Assembly (NCBI GenBank): GCA_946894095.1
Contig: OX335651.1
Coordinates: 16,948,501 to 17,012,500, forward strand
Direction: 5' to 3'
Source of the DNA: Incurvaria masculella
Lineage: Eukaryota > Arthropoda > Insecta > Lepidoptera > Incurvariidae
DNA length: 64,000 nucleotides
Shown here: piece after piece, positions 53,035-63,639 of the stretch
Position numbering within the stretch: position 1 is the first letter of the stretch
Layout: each line of letters starts with the position of its first letter
Notes under the pieces: generated by a model
What the model was told of the DNA's origin: nothing
Seen by the model: only the letters and a program-made list of their open reading frames with translations
Databases searched by the model: none
Program-made: the position numbers and the translations under genes

Positions 53035-55872
53035 ATGAATAATTTAATTGTATGCCATCAAAATGTTCAAGGCCTACGTGGCAAAAATCAAATGCTAGAA
53101 TTAGTATTAAAAAAATATAACATAGATATCTACTGTGTTAGCGAGTCCTGGATAGATGTAAATGAAATCAACACTCACCACCTCCATAACTACACAATTG
53201 CAAGCAGTAGTCACAGAAAGAACTTTATACGAGGGGGCACGCTCGTGCTCGTCAAAAATGGGGTGAGAGCAAAAAATAGGCTAGATATTGTAAACATGTC
53301 AGTTGACAAAGAATTTGAAATAAGCTGCATAGAAATGAATTCCTTCTTTGTTTTATGTGTTTATAGCTCTCCTTCAGGAAACATATCCTTTTTTATAGAA
53401 AAACTAGAAGAATGTTTATACAAAATTAATAAAAACAATAGCAAATCAATAATAGTATGTGGGGACTTTAACGTAAATTTCTCATTAGATGCAGGGGGGA
53501 AACATGAATTTTCGGATTTATTCGATAGTTTTTTGCTTCAACAAACAATATTTGAGTTCACGAGGGTGACTAACACTTGTGCATCGTGTATAGATAATAT
53601 TTTTACTGATAGTCAAGTCCATGGATCAAAGGTATTTACAGGTATACAGTCAGACCATTATGCCCAGTTGATAACTGTAAAAAATGAATGCAAAATGAAT
53701 GTCACACATTCATTCAAAGTGACAAGAACTGTAAATAAGCATAGAATTGAATCCTTAAATATGGACTTGAATACTGAATTTGGTAAGGTTTCTGAAAAAA
53801 TCTCTTTTAAACAGTTTTTTAATACCTTCATGAATTATGTAAATATGCATATGCCACTAAAACGCATAAAAATATCGAACAAAAAAAAGTTTGCAGAGTG
53901 GGCTACACGTGGTATCATGGTTTCAAAGGAAAAATTATTTCTATTGTATGATTTATTGAAGTTAAACAAAAGTACAGACCTTAAGTCATATGTATCTCTC
54001 TACAGCAAAGTTTTTAAAAAGGTCACAATTAGGGCAAAACAGTTGTTTTTAAGGGACAGAATACTAAATTCCGAAAACAAGATTAAAATGGCCTGGAGTA
54101 TAATCAAAGAAGAAACGGGCAAAGCACCTATTATTGAAAATACTCAACTCAAATTAAAAATTGGGGCAGACATTGTATCTGATGGTTGTAAGATTGCAAA
54201 TTACTTCAATAAATACTTCACTTCAGTGGCTAAAACCTCAACAAATAAAATTGACTCCAACACACAGTTAGCATTAAATCACCTGCAGGATTATACAGCA
54301 CGTAGCACTGCATCAGTTACTTTCGGTCCTGTCACATACTTAGAAGTTAAAAACATTCTTAGAGACCTTAAGTCTAAACGTTCTCAAGATCTTTGGAATA
54401 TTTCCCCCAAATTACTAAAGTCATTAATAGGTGTCATAAATCCTCTAAAACAAGTTATAAATCAATGTCTAGAAAATGGCACATTTCCCGATTCCCTCAA
54501 AATAGCAAAGGTCATACCATTATATAAAAAAGGATGTCACAATAATGTTGAGAATTACCGTCCGGTCTCCTTACTACCAGTTTTCAGCAAGGTTTTTGAA
54601 AAAGTTATGGAAAAACGTTTGACTCACTTCTTCACTAAACACGATCTACTAAATTTCAGACAATTTGGATTTCGCAAAGGTAAGTCAACAGGAGATGCCA
54701 TTGCAGCTATGATAAAAACTTTATTAACATCTTTGGATGATTCTCAGCACACATATGGCATTTTCTGTGACTTATCAAAGGCATTTGACTGTGTAAGACA
54801 TGATATATTGTTATTAAAATTAGAGTATTATGGAGTAAGAGAAAAAGAGCTACGTTTATGTGAAACATACCTAGAAAACAGAAAACAAATATGTGAGGTC
54901 AGTGGTATAAAATCGGATGTTGACCCTGTTACAATAGGAGTACCGCAAGGCTCTATCCTTGGTCCATTATTCTTTCTGATTTATGTGAATGACATTTCCG
55001 GTTCAATCGGGCAAGACATAGAACTAGTTATGTTTGCAGATGACATCTCAGTAGTTTTGAAAAACAAAAATATAATTGAACTACGGGAGGTTTTCTTGTC
55101 AGTAATTAAGTCGCTCACATCATGGTTTGAACACAATAATCTATTGTTAAATACTAATAAAACGAATGTAATGCATTTTGTTCTTGGGGCACATAGGCGT
55201 AAAAATAATGAAGACGTAACCAATACTGTAGAGGAATTATCGTTAAACATGGCTAATGAATTAACTTTTCTGGGATTAATAATTGACAATAGATTCTGCT
55301 GGAAACCCCACATAGACAGTCTTGCTGGTAAACTGAGCTCAGCCTGTTATGCCATTAAAAAAATCAAGGAACTCTGTGGCACGCAAGCTGCAAAAACTGT
55401 CTACTTTGCTTACTTCGATAGTCTCATGTTGTATGGACTAATGTTTTGGGGAAATGCAGCAGAAGCAAATAGAATATTTGTCTTGCAAAAAAGAGCCTTG
55501 CGTTGTATTCTTAGCATGAAAGCTATAGATTCTTGTAGGAATGTATTCAGCGAAATAGGAATTATGACCCTACCTAGCGCATATGTGTATCAAAATATCT
55601 GCCATGCTAGGAAATATAAGCACCATAATACCTTAAATGCTGATGTACATGACTACGATACTAGACATAAAACTGATTTACAAAATGTTAAGCATAGGTC
55701 ATCAAAATTTTCAAAAAGTTTTATATGCAATAGTATTAGGTTATACAACAAAATTCCAGAGGAGATCAGGAAATTAGGAGATAAATGTTTTAAGAGCAAA
55801 TTGAAATCAGTATTAATAAAAAAAAGCTACTACACTATCCAGGAAGCCTTATTAGATAGAAAACTTGTTTAA
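53035..55872 (+). CDS. LINE B ORF2, AP-type endonuclease and reverse transcriptase
   Basis: 945 residues. Endonuclease (about 1-230): N10 in CHQNVQG, E37 in SESW, GDFN at 143-146, SDH at 206-208, the metal and catalytic residues of AP-type LINE endonucleases. Linker, then RT (about 470-740): KVIPLYKKG...NYRPVSLLPVFSK, CDLSKAFDCVRHD, GVPQGSILGPLFFLIYVND, and FADD at 667-670. Thumb-like FLGLIIDNRFCW, then a C-terminal region with several Cys (CRNVF, CHAR), without an RNase H domain. It nicks target DNA and primes reverse transcription of its own RNA. ORF2 starts 80 bp after ORF1 in another frame, so translation is by reinitiation or a separate start. No stops or shifts. Confidence 0.93.
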   Translation: MNNLIVCHQNVQGLRGKNQMLELVLKKYNIDIYCVSESWIDVNEINTHHLHNYTIASSSHRKNFIRGGTLVLVKNGVRAKNRLDIVNMSVDKEFEISCIEMNSFFVLCVYSSPSGNISFFIEKLEECLYKINKNNSKSIIVCGDFNVNFSLDAGGKHEFSDLFDSFLLQQTIFEFTRVTNTCASCIDNIFTDSQVHGSKVFTGIQSDHYAQLITVKNECKMNVTHSFKVTRTVNKHRIESLNMDLNTEFGKVSEKISFKQFFNTFMNYVNMHMPLKRIKISNKKKFAEWATRGIMVSKEKLFLLYDLLKLNKSTDLKSYVSLYSKVFKKVTIRAKQLFLRDRILNSENKIKMAWSIIKEETGKAPIIENTQLKLKIGADIVSDGCKIANYFNKYFTSVAKTSTNKIDSNTQLALNHLQDYTARSTASVTFGPVTYLEVKNILRDLKSKRSQDLWNISPKLLKSLIGVINPLKQVINQCLENGTFPDSLKIAKVIPLYKKGCHNNVENYRPVSLLPVFSKVFEKVMEKRLTHFFTKHDLLNFRQFGFRKGKSTGDAIAAMIKTLLTSLDDSQHTYGIFCDLSKAFDCVRHDILLLKLEYYGVREKELRLCETYLENRKQICEVSGIKSDVDPVTIGVPQGSILGPLFFLIYVNDISGSIGQDIELVMFADDISVVLKNKNIIELREVFLSVIKSLTSWFEHNNLLLNTNKTNVMHFVLGAHRRKNNEDVTNTVEELSLNMANELTFLGLIIDNRFCWKPHIDSLAGKLSSACYAIKKIKELCGTQAAKTVYFAYFDSLMLYGLMFWGNAAEANRIFVLQKRALRCILSMKAIDSCRNVFSEIGIMTLPSAYVYQNICHARKYKHHNTLNADVHDYDTRHKTDLQNVKHRSSKFSKSFICNSIRLYNKIPEEIRKLGDKCFKSKLKSVLIKKSYYTIQEALLDRKLV

Positions 55873-56390
55873 ATTAAAGCTCATGACTACATACTTGACC
55901 GGGTACCTAACATGGTACTACCAATTAAATTTTTTTTATTATTATTTTCTATTATTATTATTTTTTCTGACATGGGTACTACATTGTAGTATGAATTTGT
56001 TTATTTAATAACTTATATTTAATTTGATATTACCTTGTATCAAAAATGACGATGGCTTTTTACACCTGAATAATTTAGATCATAATTCCTATTAATTTAG
56101 AATAAGATGTCATTATAGTAGTCAAGAGTTTGCTCCTCACCAATGTATATAATGTTCTTATAATAATGTTCTTTGTGAGCAGTAGTAATCAATCAATCAC
56201 TGTAAACTAGTTTGTAAGTATCACTGGAAAAAAAAAGAAAAAAATAATAATACAATGACCAACCTGACGAAGTTTCTTGTCGGCTCTTCTTCGCCAGAAG
56301 TAATCGAACCGACAGGAAAAAAAAAATGACGAATCCGAGTGTGTAATATACATCTAATGGAGGAAATAAAGAAACTGAAACTGAAACTGA
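55873..56390 (+). other. LINE B 3' UTR and GAAACT tail
   Basis: Contains AATTTGATATTACCTTGTAT, AATCAATCAATCACTGTAAA, GGCTCTTCTTCGCCAGAAGT (a small palindromic stretch CTTCTTCGCCAGAAG) and ends AATAAAGAAACTGAAACTGA. The 3' end is shared with the copy at 49193 and is probably the RT recognition region. Confidence 0.8.
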
Positions 56391-59300
56391 TTCATATTTT
56401 CACACATTTAAAATTTTCAAATTTTTTTAAAGGAATTTTAAAGAAAGAGGCATTTATACCGATACAAATGTTTATACCGTATACACACATTTAAATGAGG
56501 TTTTTACCATTAGAGATAGCTCGGCAAATACTCCATTAGCAAAAAATATGGAACCAAAAATTATGAAAATTACATACAAAACTTTTTTGTGATATATCTT
56601 GTACGATGGTACGGAACCCTTCGTGTGCGAGTCAGACTCGCACATGGCCGGTTTTTCATGCCCATGGAGTCGTTGACGTGTTATTTTAAATGATGAAAAC
56701 TTCATTAAAATCTGCTCAAAACAGTAAATTTTCAATACCTTTATATTTAAAACATTGTTAACGGCATTTTCACCGATCCAATGTTATCTATTTTTGATAT
56801 AGAACACATTTTTCATGTTTTTATCAGACCGGTGAACAAGCCTCTTTAAAATTGTTATAAGTTTTAAATGTATGGAAAATGTACTGTTTCGACAGTATTC
56901 ACATGCGAATATCTCGGAAATTAATAGTCAGATTTTAATAAAGTTTTCACCATTCAAAGTAATAGGTTGAAGACTCCATGAGCAAACAAAGATCAACGGT
57001 ATTTATATTTTCACACATTTAAAATTTTCAAAGGTTTTTAAACGAATTTTAAAGAAAGAGGCATTTATACCGATGCAAATGTATGTACCGTATATACAGA
57101 TTTGAATAAGGTTTTCCCCATTAGAGATAGCACGTCAAATACTCCATAAGCAAAAAATATGCAATTAAAAAATTGTCAAAATTACGTACAAAACTTTTTT
57201 GTGTTATGCCTTGTAAGACGGTACGGAACCCTTCGTGTGCGAGTCAGACTCGCACATGGCCGGTTTTTCATGCTCATGGAGTCGTTGAAGTGTTATTTAA
57301 AATGATGAAAACTTCATTAAAATCTGACGACTAATTTATGATATATTCGCATTTGAATGAGCTCAAAACAGTACATTTACAATACCTTAACATTTAAAAC
57401 ATTGTTAAAGGCATTTGTACCAATCTAACGTTTTCTATTTTCGATATAGAACACATTTTTCATGTTTTTTTTAGACCTGTGAAAACGCCTTTCAAAAATT
57501 GTTTTAAGTTTTAAATGTATTGAAAATGTACTGTTTCGACATTATTCACATGCGAATATCTCAGAAATTAATGGTCAGATTTAAATAAAGTTTTCACCAT
57601 TCAAAATAACAGGTTGAAGACGCCATGAGAAAACAAATAACACATTTAAAATTTTTGAAGGAATTTTAAAGAAAGAGGTATTTATACCGATACAAATGTG
57701 TGTACCGTATATACTGATTTCAATGAGGTTTTCACCATTAGAGATAGCACGTCAAAGACTCCATGAGCAAAAAATATGGAATTAAAAATAGTCAAAATTA
57801 CATACAACACTCTTTTGTGTTATGTCTTGTTCGACGGTACGGAACCCTTCGTGTGCGAGTCAGACTCGCACATGGCTGGTTTTTCATGCTCATGGAGTCG
57901 TTCACGTGTTATTTTAAATGATCAAAACTGTATTAAAATCTGACGACTAATTTACGAGATATTCGCATTCGAATGCGCTCAAAACGGTAAATTTTCAATA
58001 CCTTTACATTTACAACATTGTTAAAGCCATTTGTACCGATCCAACGTTTTCTATTTTCGTAATAGAACACATTTTTCATGTTTTTTTTTAGACCGGTGAA
58101 AACGCCTTTTAAAAATTCTTTTAAGTTTTAAATGTATTGAAAATGTACTGTTTCGACAGTATTCACATGCGAATATCTCGGAAATTAATGGTCAGATTCA
58201 AATAAAGTTTTCACCATTCAAAGTAATAGGTTGAAGACTCCATGAGCAAACAAAGATCAACGGTATTTATATTTTCACACATTTAAAATTTTCAAAGGTT
58301 TTTAAACGAATTTTAAAGAAAGAGGCATTTATACCGATGCAAATGTATGTACCGTATTTACAGATTTAAATGACGTTTTCACCATTAGAGATAGCACGTC
58401 AAAGACTCCATAAGAAAAACATATGGAATAAAAAAAAAGTTAAGATTACATGCAAAACTTGTTTGTGTTATGTCTTGTTCGACGGTACGGAACCCTTCGT
58501 GTGCGAGTCAGACTCGCACATGGCCGGTTTTTCATGCTCATGGAGTCGTTCACGTGTTATTTTAAATGATCAAAACTGTATTAAAATCTGACGACTAATT
58601 TACGAGATATTCGCCTTCGAATGCGCTCAAAACAGTAAATTTTCAATACCTTTACATTTAAAACATTGTTAAAGCCATTTGTACCGATCCAAAGTTTTCT
58701 ATTTTCGTAATAGAACACATTTTCTTTAGACCGGTGAAAACGCCTTTTAAAAATTGTTTTAAGTTTTAAATGTATTGAAAATGTACTGTTTCGACAGTAT
58801 TCACATGCGAATATCTCAGAAATTAATGGTCAGATTTAAATAAAGTTTTCACTATTCAAAATAACAGGTTGAAGTCGTCTTGAGCAAACAAAAAACACAT
58901 TTAAATTTTTCAAAATTTTTTGAAGGAATTTTAAAGAAAGAGGCATTTATACCGATGCAAATGTATGTACCGTATATACAGATTTAAATGAGGTTTTCCC
59001 CATTAGAGATAGCACGTCAAATACTCCATAAGCAAAAAATATGGAATAAAAAAATAGTCAAAATTACACACAAAACTTTTTTGTGTTATGTCTTGTACGA
59101 GGGAACGGAACCCTTCGTGTGCGAGTCAGACTCGCACATGGCCGGTTTTTCATGCTCATGGAGTCGTTGACGTGTTATTTAAAATGATGAAAACTTCATT
59201 AAAATCTGACGACTAATTTACGAGATATTCGCATTTGAATGCACTCAAAACAGTAAATTTTCAATACCTTTACATTTAAAACATTGTTAAAGGCATTTTC

Positions 59301-59750
59301 ACCGATCCAACGTTATCTATATTCGATATAGACCACATTTTTCATGTTTTTTTAGATCGGTGAAAATGCCTTTCAAAAATTGTTTTAAGTTTTTAATGTA
59401 TGGAAAATTTACTGTTTCGACAGTATTCACATGCGAATATCTCGGAAATTAATGGTCAGATTTAAATGAGATTTTCGCCATTAAAGATAGCACGCCAGAG
59501 ACGCCATAAACAAAAAAGATGGACGGTATATATATTTTCATACATTTAAAATTTAAAAAAATGTTTTGAGACATTTTCACCGGTACTTTATAAACCGACG
59601 ATCTTTTTTTATGCTTATGGAGTCTTCAACGTGTTATTTGAATTGATGAAACTTTACTAAAATCTGATGAGTAATTAACTAGATATTCGCATTTGAATAC
59701 GCTCGAAACAGTAAATTTTCCATACTTTTAAATGTATGGTCAGTATTATA
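56391..59750. repeat. Tandem array of about 620-bp units, each internally palindromic
   Basis: Five units marked by the identical hairpin GTGCGAGTCAGACTCGCAC at 56625, 57237, 57853, 58501 and 59119 (spacing 612-648 bp). Within a unit, AATGATGAAAACTTCATTAA...GAGATATTCGC is mirrored by GCGAATATCTC...AAGTTTTCACCATT, so each unit folds on itself. The module around the hairpin (GGTACGGAACCCTTCGTGTG, then hairpin, then ATGGCCGGTTTTT) is the end of family A. The right end (59480-59750) is an inverted copy of the left end at 51410. Non-coding: the repeated 60-73-codon frames are by-products. Confidence 0.9.
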
Positions 59751-59896
59751 TGACCGGTGCAAGCGAATTGCGGGGTATTTCACAGGCGTGCTCGGGTCTA
59801 GCGCTTTCGGCTCCTATTTGCCCTGACGCCCAAGGCACAACATAATTCAATAAGTAAATATACTTTTTCGTACTAAGCTAGTGCGGCACTGAATCC

Positions 59897-59920
59897 AAGA
59901 ACGTGATATATCACGTTCTT
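59897..59920. other. 24-bp perfect palindrome
   Basis: The half-site AAGAACGTGATA is followed immediately by its reverse complement, no spacer. It lies 150 bp outside the array. GAACGTG/CACGTTC halves resemble E-box-like dimer sites, but no function can be inferred. Confidence 0.7.
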
Positions 59921-60339
59921 CATTCATGAATGTATGTATAATCCACCGTGAATCAATTTGTGAATTATAAATATGTAGTTTATCTAATTTCAGTGATTTA
60001 TCTTCGCGGAATCATCTTGCATAAAAATAAAATAACTCAAATTATATTCAACCTTTACCAAAGTATTTTACTCTTTTACATGTGTATATTCGACGATCAC
60101 TAGCAATTACAAAAGAATAATACCTTTATCAAATTGGCGAATTAATTAATTTAAATTTCACATCACACTTATAAACTCTTGTCCATTATGCAGGTACTAC
60201 GCATGAAAACGAACTATACATAAGTATCACCAAAGATAATACTAATAATTACTTCGTAATCGGTATCACTAACACAAACCCTTTCTTACCGCCGCCACCG
60301 TTCCCACGCCACCGCGCCGCACTGCCTCCGCACCGCGCC
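59921..60339. other. Spacer, AT-rich then CpG-rich
   Basis: 60280-60350 is a C-rich tract (CGCCGCCACCGTTCCCACGC). Nothing else recognised. Confidence 0.4.
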
Positions 60340-60905
60340 GCCTACCACCCGCTTTCGCCAAGCTATTTTAGCGCGAAATTCAATGTTACGTTATACGCTG
60401 CAAAACTGACTGGCATGTAAATTTTTTGTTGGATTCTGTTAAAAGTATGTTCGTCTATATCATTTATTATCATTATAATTTAAAAAATGGGCGGGCAAAT
60501 TATGCCGTTTACTTTATTTGGCCATTAGCAAAATATATGTGTTGCCAGTAACAAATTTGTTGGATTCGTTGAAATTATCGATCTGATAAGAATTAAAAAC
60601 AAATGTGTGACGACAGATTGGGCTGCCCAATAATGCCGAGTTTATGAGAGCGAAAACTGTGTATTTTTAAAAAAAAACTCGCTTTTGTGTAAAAAAATTG
60701 TTGGATTCCTGAACACATATATACCTATTAACCCATTTTATTAGACATTGAAAAGAAATTTGGCGGGCCATTTTTGCAGCAAATGATACCGCATATTTTG
60801 TGTTTTTGGCCAAAATACCTAAGTTCCGGGAAAAAAAAATGTTAGATTCTGAGTCATTCATTTTTAAAACCCTTATTTGTACACATTCTGAAGATTTCAT
60901 GGACG
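60340..60905 (-). repeat. 566-bp inverted arm, right
   Basis: Inverted copy of 49820-50385. The 77-codon frame on the minus strand is kept and extends a little further out because flanking sequence differs. Beyond the arm, the flank (CGATTTAGTGCTTTGG) shows no match to the left flank, so both arms have a sharp common outer edge at CGTCCATGAAATC. Confidence 0.9.
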
Positions 60906-60959
60906 GACGATTTAGTGCTTTGGTAAGCCCCAAATTTTAGCTTCATTCATTGGCCTACT

Positions 60960-61150
60960 ACCTCCGGACAGGACGCGGCCGTCCCCGGCGCGGCATCCTG
61001 CCGTGCGGGCGCGGGGGGGCGGTGGGGGGCGGGCGCGGCGCGGACGCAGATAGCGCTATCTGCGCGGAGTCGTGAGCACGCGCAGGGGTTATCGCGCCAC
61101 CTCCTCCGCCGCGTGCAGCCCGTGATGACGCGCTCGCCTCGGGCACCTCG
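60960..61150. other. Very GC-rich island with 20-bp palindrome
   Basis: About 190 bp of CpG-rich DNA with runs such as GCGCGGGGGGGCGGTGGGGGG, split here as GCGCGGGG and GCGGTGGGGGG. CGCAGATAGCGCTATCTGCG at 61045-61064 is a perfect palindrome. Frames through it are compositional artefacts. A regulatory island is possible. Confidence 0.4.
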
Positions 61151-61179
61151 GGGCCCTTCAGGTATCAGGGCCCTTCGTC

Positions 61180-61538
61180 GGCCTCGGTAGCTCAGTGTGC
61201 GACGCTATGCGAATCGATAAGCTGGGGAAGCACCTCTGAGCGCGGTTAGGTTCTGGATGGATGACCATTTTCAACCGTTGAGGCTTCCGCGTAAAACTGT
61301 AGGTCCCCATCCATACTTTACTAGGTGGTAGGGTTAATCCCGCCCGGGTTGGTACCATCGCATTGAATGAACGATAGTCGTAGCGGCAATGAAACATGTT
61401 CGTGTTTACCATCCAGTTCAATGTAGCCGAGCAATATAAGGAAGGTCCTGGCATGGCACCTACTTCCCACGTGGTGTGTTAGGTTAAAATCTGACAGTTC
61501 GGTATTAGCCATGCATGTCCAGTTACTTAAAAAAAAAT
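61180..61538 (+). mobile_element. SINE with a diverged 5S-like head
   Basis: Leader GGCCTCGGTAGCTCAGTGTG (A-box-like), then a 5S-like stretch GCGCGGTTAGGTTCTGGATGG and ATGACC, which is closer to real 5S rRNA around GGTTAG than the 30031 type but diverges at the box A site. Then the shared body (GGTAGGGTTAATCCCGCCCG, GGTACCATCGCATTGAATGA) and an A-run. A subfamily distinct from 30031. Confidence 0.8.
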
Positions 61539-61698
61539 ACGTTGCAGGTAAACCACTTCATCATCAACGCTGGGAAATTTGCCTTCTAAGAAATTGTATT
61601 AGTCGAACTTACGGTAGCAAGTATGCATGTCGAACATGTCGGCCCAGTACGGCATAGCGAACCGGAAATTCACTATATTCTACAGCAACGGTGTAAGC

Positions 61699-61812
61699 TT
61701 AAGGTGGCCCTTCCAGACTGGACTAACTCAAATGCAGGCACGGTACAAAACCGTGCTTTTGCTCTGGGACCTTGTTTCAAAGACAAAGACAGGCTCCGTG
61801 ATGAGAAGATTT
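61699..61812 (-). mobile_element. TTAA MITE, truncated copy P3
   Basis: TTAAGGTGGCCC start, then GGCACGGTACAAAACCGTGC and GACAGGCTCCGTGATGAG as in P2 (32100-32185). Ends abruptly; the far end and second TTAA are missing. The 169-codon frame that crosses it is therefore fortuitous. Confidence 0.75.
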
Positions 61813-62404
61813 TGTTACTAGATCACAGTATGTACTCGTATACTTTCAAAAACATAGGAAACGTCTCTTTCTTCTTTGAAATCACCTTTATATCATTGAA
61901 GTACGCCCATATCCCTGGACTTCGGGTGCATCAGGCGCGTCGATATGAAATGGATGCGCTGCAGGGAGGAAACGGTGCTGCTATCACCTCTTTGTTCGGT
62001 GCCTCTCCTGTCAATCATTGGTCACACCGCTCCCGCCCCTCCCCCTCCCCACTCCCTGCCGACGGCGTCGATCCACACTTGTTATTGTGCATTTTATCTG
62101 GGTTTTCTGCGAATAACGCTTCCGTTAGGTAACCATGTGTGTGTCAACGTCGGCCCGTATCATGGTTTAGTCATTTTGTTATCTCTGCCTAACCACTAGC
62201 GTTGCCGCCGGAATTTTCTATTAAATATATTTACGTATTGAACTTCGGACGCCGTGTCGAGGATGAAGCCAGGTTGGGAGGACCAACAACTGGTCCTGCA
62301 CAAGGCGCAGATAAGGTCTTGTGCGGAGTATTGTTCGCACTAGCGGTGGGACGTACGAGTATTTCTGGATACTTAGCTCCGATTGCACGAAGAGACGGCT
62401 GAGT

Positions 62405-62540
62405 TCATCAATGTTCAAAAACGTCACTTTTAGTGAACCCTATGGAGCTCCTTCCATACTGTCCATACAAAGTGACGTGTTTTATCATACGTTGACGTTG
62501 ACTTTGATGTTTTGTCCTTTCGTGCCCTCGGCCCTTCGGA
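62405..62540 (+). repeat. Family F short repeat, copy 2
   Basis: TCAATGTTCAAAAACGTCAC then TTTTAGTGAACCCTATGGAG, and ATACGTTGACGTTGACTTTG; matches 5131-5270 in the same orientation. Confidence 0.6.
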
Positions 62541-63018
62541 GGACGAGTACGATGGCAAAAAAATCCTAGTAACAATAACTAATGATAAAATCGATATAAC
62601 TATTCCACGAGTACGGACGGTTGCTTCAGAGGCCCTATTACGAGTTACAAATCACTTATCGAAATTTCGCTAAGCTATTCGTTTCCACAGGTTTACACCA
62701 TTGAATGGAGCAGGCATTTGAGGGATAGACTAAACCGCACGTCCATGGGATTTTAAATGTGTGTAGATACATATTTTCAACACTGTTTATAATTATTATA
62801 TTATATCCAATATATTTATAGGAGGTGTATCCACCCCTCCGAATTTGATGCGCTGCCACCGGGCCGCCTGGCTAACATAGTGACAGCTAGCCTCTCCATT
62901 CTGGTAGTGCGATCTCAGTCGTCGCCCAATACGGTAACTAAACAAACACGTTTATATGTTTTTATACTTCTGCACAAAAATAAAAATCCATGAGCGGGCG
63001 ATTTAGTATATCCCTCAA
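62541..63018. other. Stretch without recognisable gene
   Basis: 62700-62790 (CATTGAATGGAGCAGGCATTTGAG, in parts, and ACGTCCATGGGATTTTAAA) resembles the outer flank of the left inverted arm near 49780-49840, suggesting a third decayed relative. Nothing else. Confidence 0.35.
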
Positions 63019-63357
63019 TTTTTTTTTTTTTTATGTGACAGGACATGGATGGCTAATACCACAAGCTCTGTCATGGTATTAGCCCAACACACCACATGGG
63101 AACTAGGTGCCATGCCAGGACCTTCCTTATATTGCACGGCTACATTGAACTGGATAGAAAACACGGACAATTTTCATTGCCGCTTCGACCATCGTTCATC
63201 CAATGCGATGGTACCAACCCGGGCGGGATAAACCCTACCACCTAGTAAGTAAGGAAGGGGACCTACAGCTTAACGTGGAATCCGAACCACGGCCAGCCTC
63301 TCTCAACGGTCGAATGGTCACCCATCCAAGACCAGACCGGAACCAGCGTTGTTTAAC
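63019..63357 (-). mobile_element. 5S-headed SINE, 5'-truncated
   Basis: T-run at 63019-63032 (polyA tail on minus), then the full body, then GGTCACCCATCCAAGACCAG and stops at AGCGTTGTTTAAC inside the 5S-like head, so the first part of the head is missing. Confidence 0.85.
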
Positions 63358-63394
63358 TATTCAATGGTTCAATGGTAAGCCTGCAGAAACGAAC

Positions 63395-63639
63395 AGGGGT
63401 TCCATTCAGAGCAAGAGTGAGTTCGAGTTCGGGAGTGAGTTAACCTAAAAATAGCTGGGAAATATATTATTATTTAAATAACGGAACCGTTATTTATACT
63501 TCCAACGTATTTACGGGACAAACCAGATTTTTACCTAACTGTAATGATGTTCTAGAAGTGTGGAAACAGTAACTATTTAAAAAAGTGAGTTGATATTTAG
63601 TGGCGAATTCGAACTCACTCTTACTCTGAATGGACCCCC
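63395..63639. mobile_element. MITE with about 36-bp inverted ends
   Basis: GGGGTTCCATTCAGAGCAAG...GAGTTCG at left is mirrored by CGAATTC...TTACTCTGAATGGACCCCC at right with few mismatches; 245 bp, no ORF. No clear target duplication. Confidence 0.8.

Larger units (their letters stand above)
51933..56390 (+). mobile_element. Full-length non-LTR retrotransposon (LINE B)
   Basis: 4458 bp inserted in an array unit. The empty site can be read from sister units (AACGGTATTTATATTTTCAC at 56997). Left junction after AACGGTATT, right junction before TTCATATTTTCAC. Contains a short 5' UTR, ORF1 (52052-52954), an 80-bp gap, ORF2 (53035-55872), a 3' UTR of about 520 bp and a GAAACT-repeat tail. Both ORFs are open, so it may be recently active. 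CR1/Jockey-superfamily type by its EN-RT ORF2 and esterase-like ORF1. A truncated copy lies at 49193. Confidence 0.92.

Noticed and set aside
58370..59170. Repeated 60-73-codon frames in the 620-bp array
   Set aside because: They end in the family A hairpin module and are present only because units are nearly identical.
61180..61260. tRNA gene suggested by GGTAGCTCAGTG
   Set aside because: No cloverleaf or convincing B box at the right distance; the sequence is a SINE head shared with 23655.
61623..62132. 169-codon open frame on plus strand
   Set aside because: It crosses a truncated TTAA MITE and GC-rich DNA, and no domain or codon pattern supports a protein.
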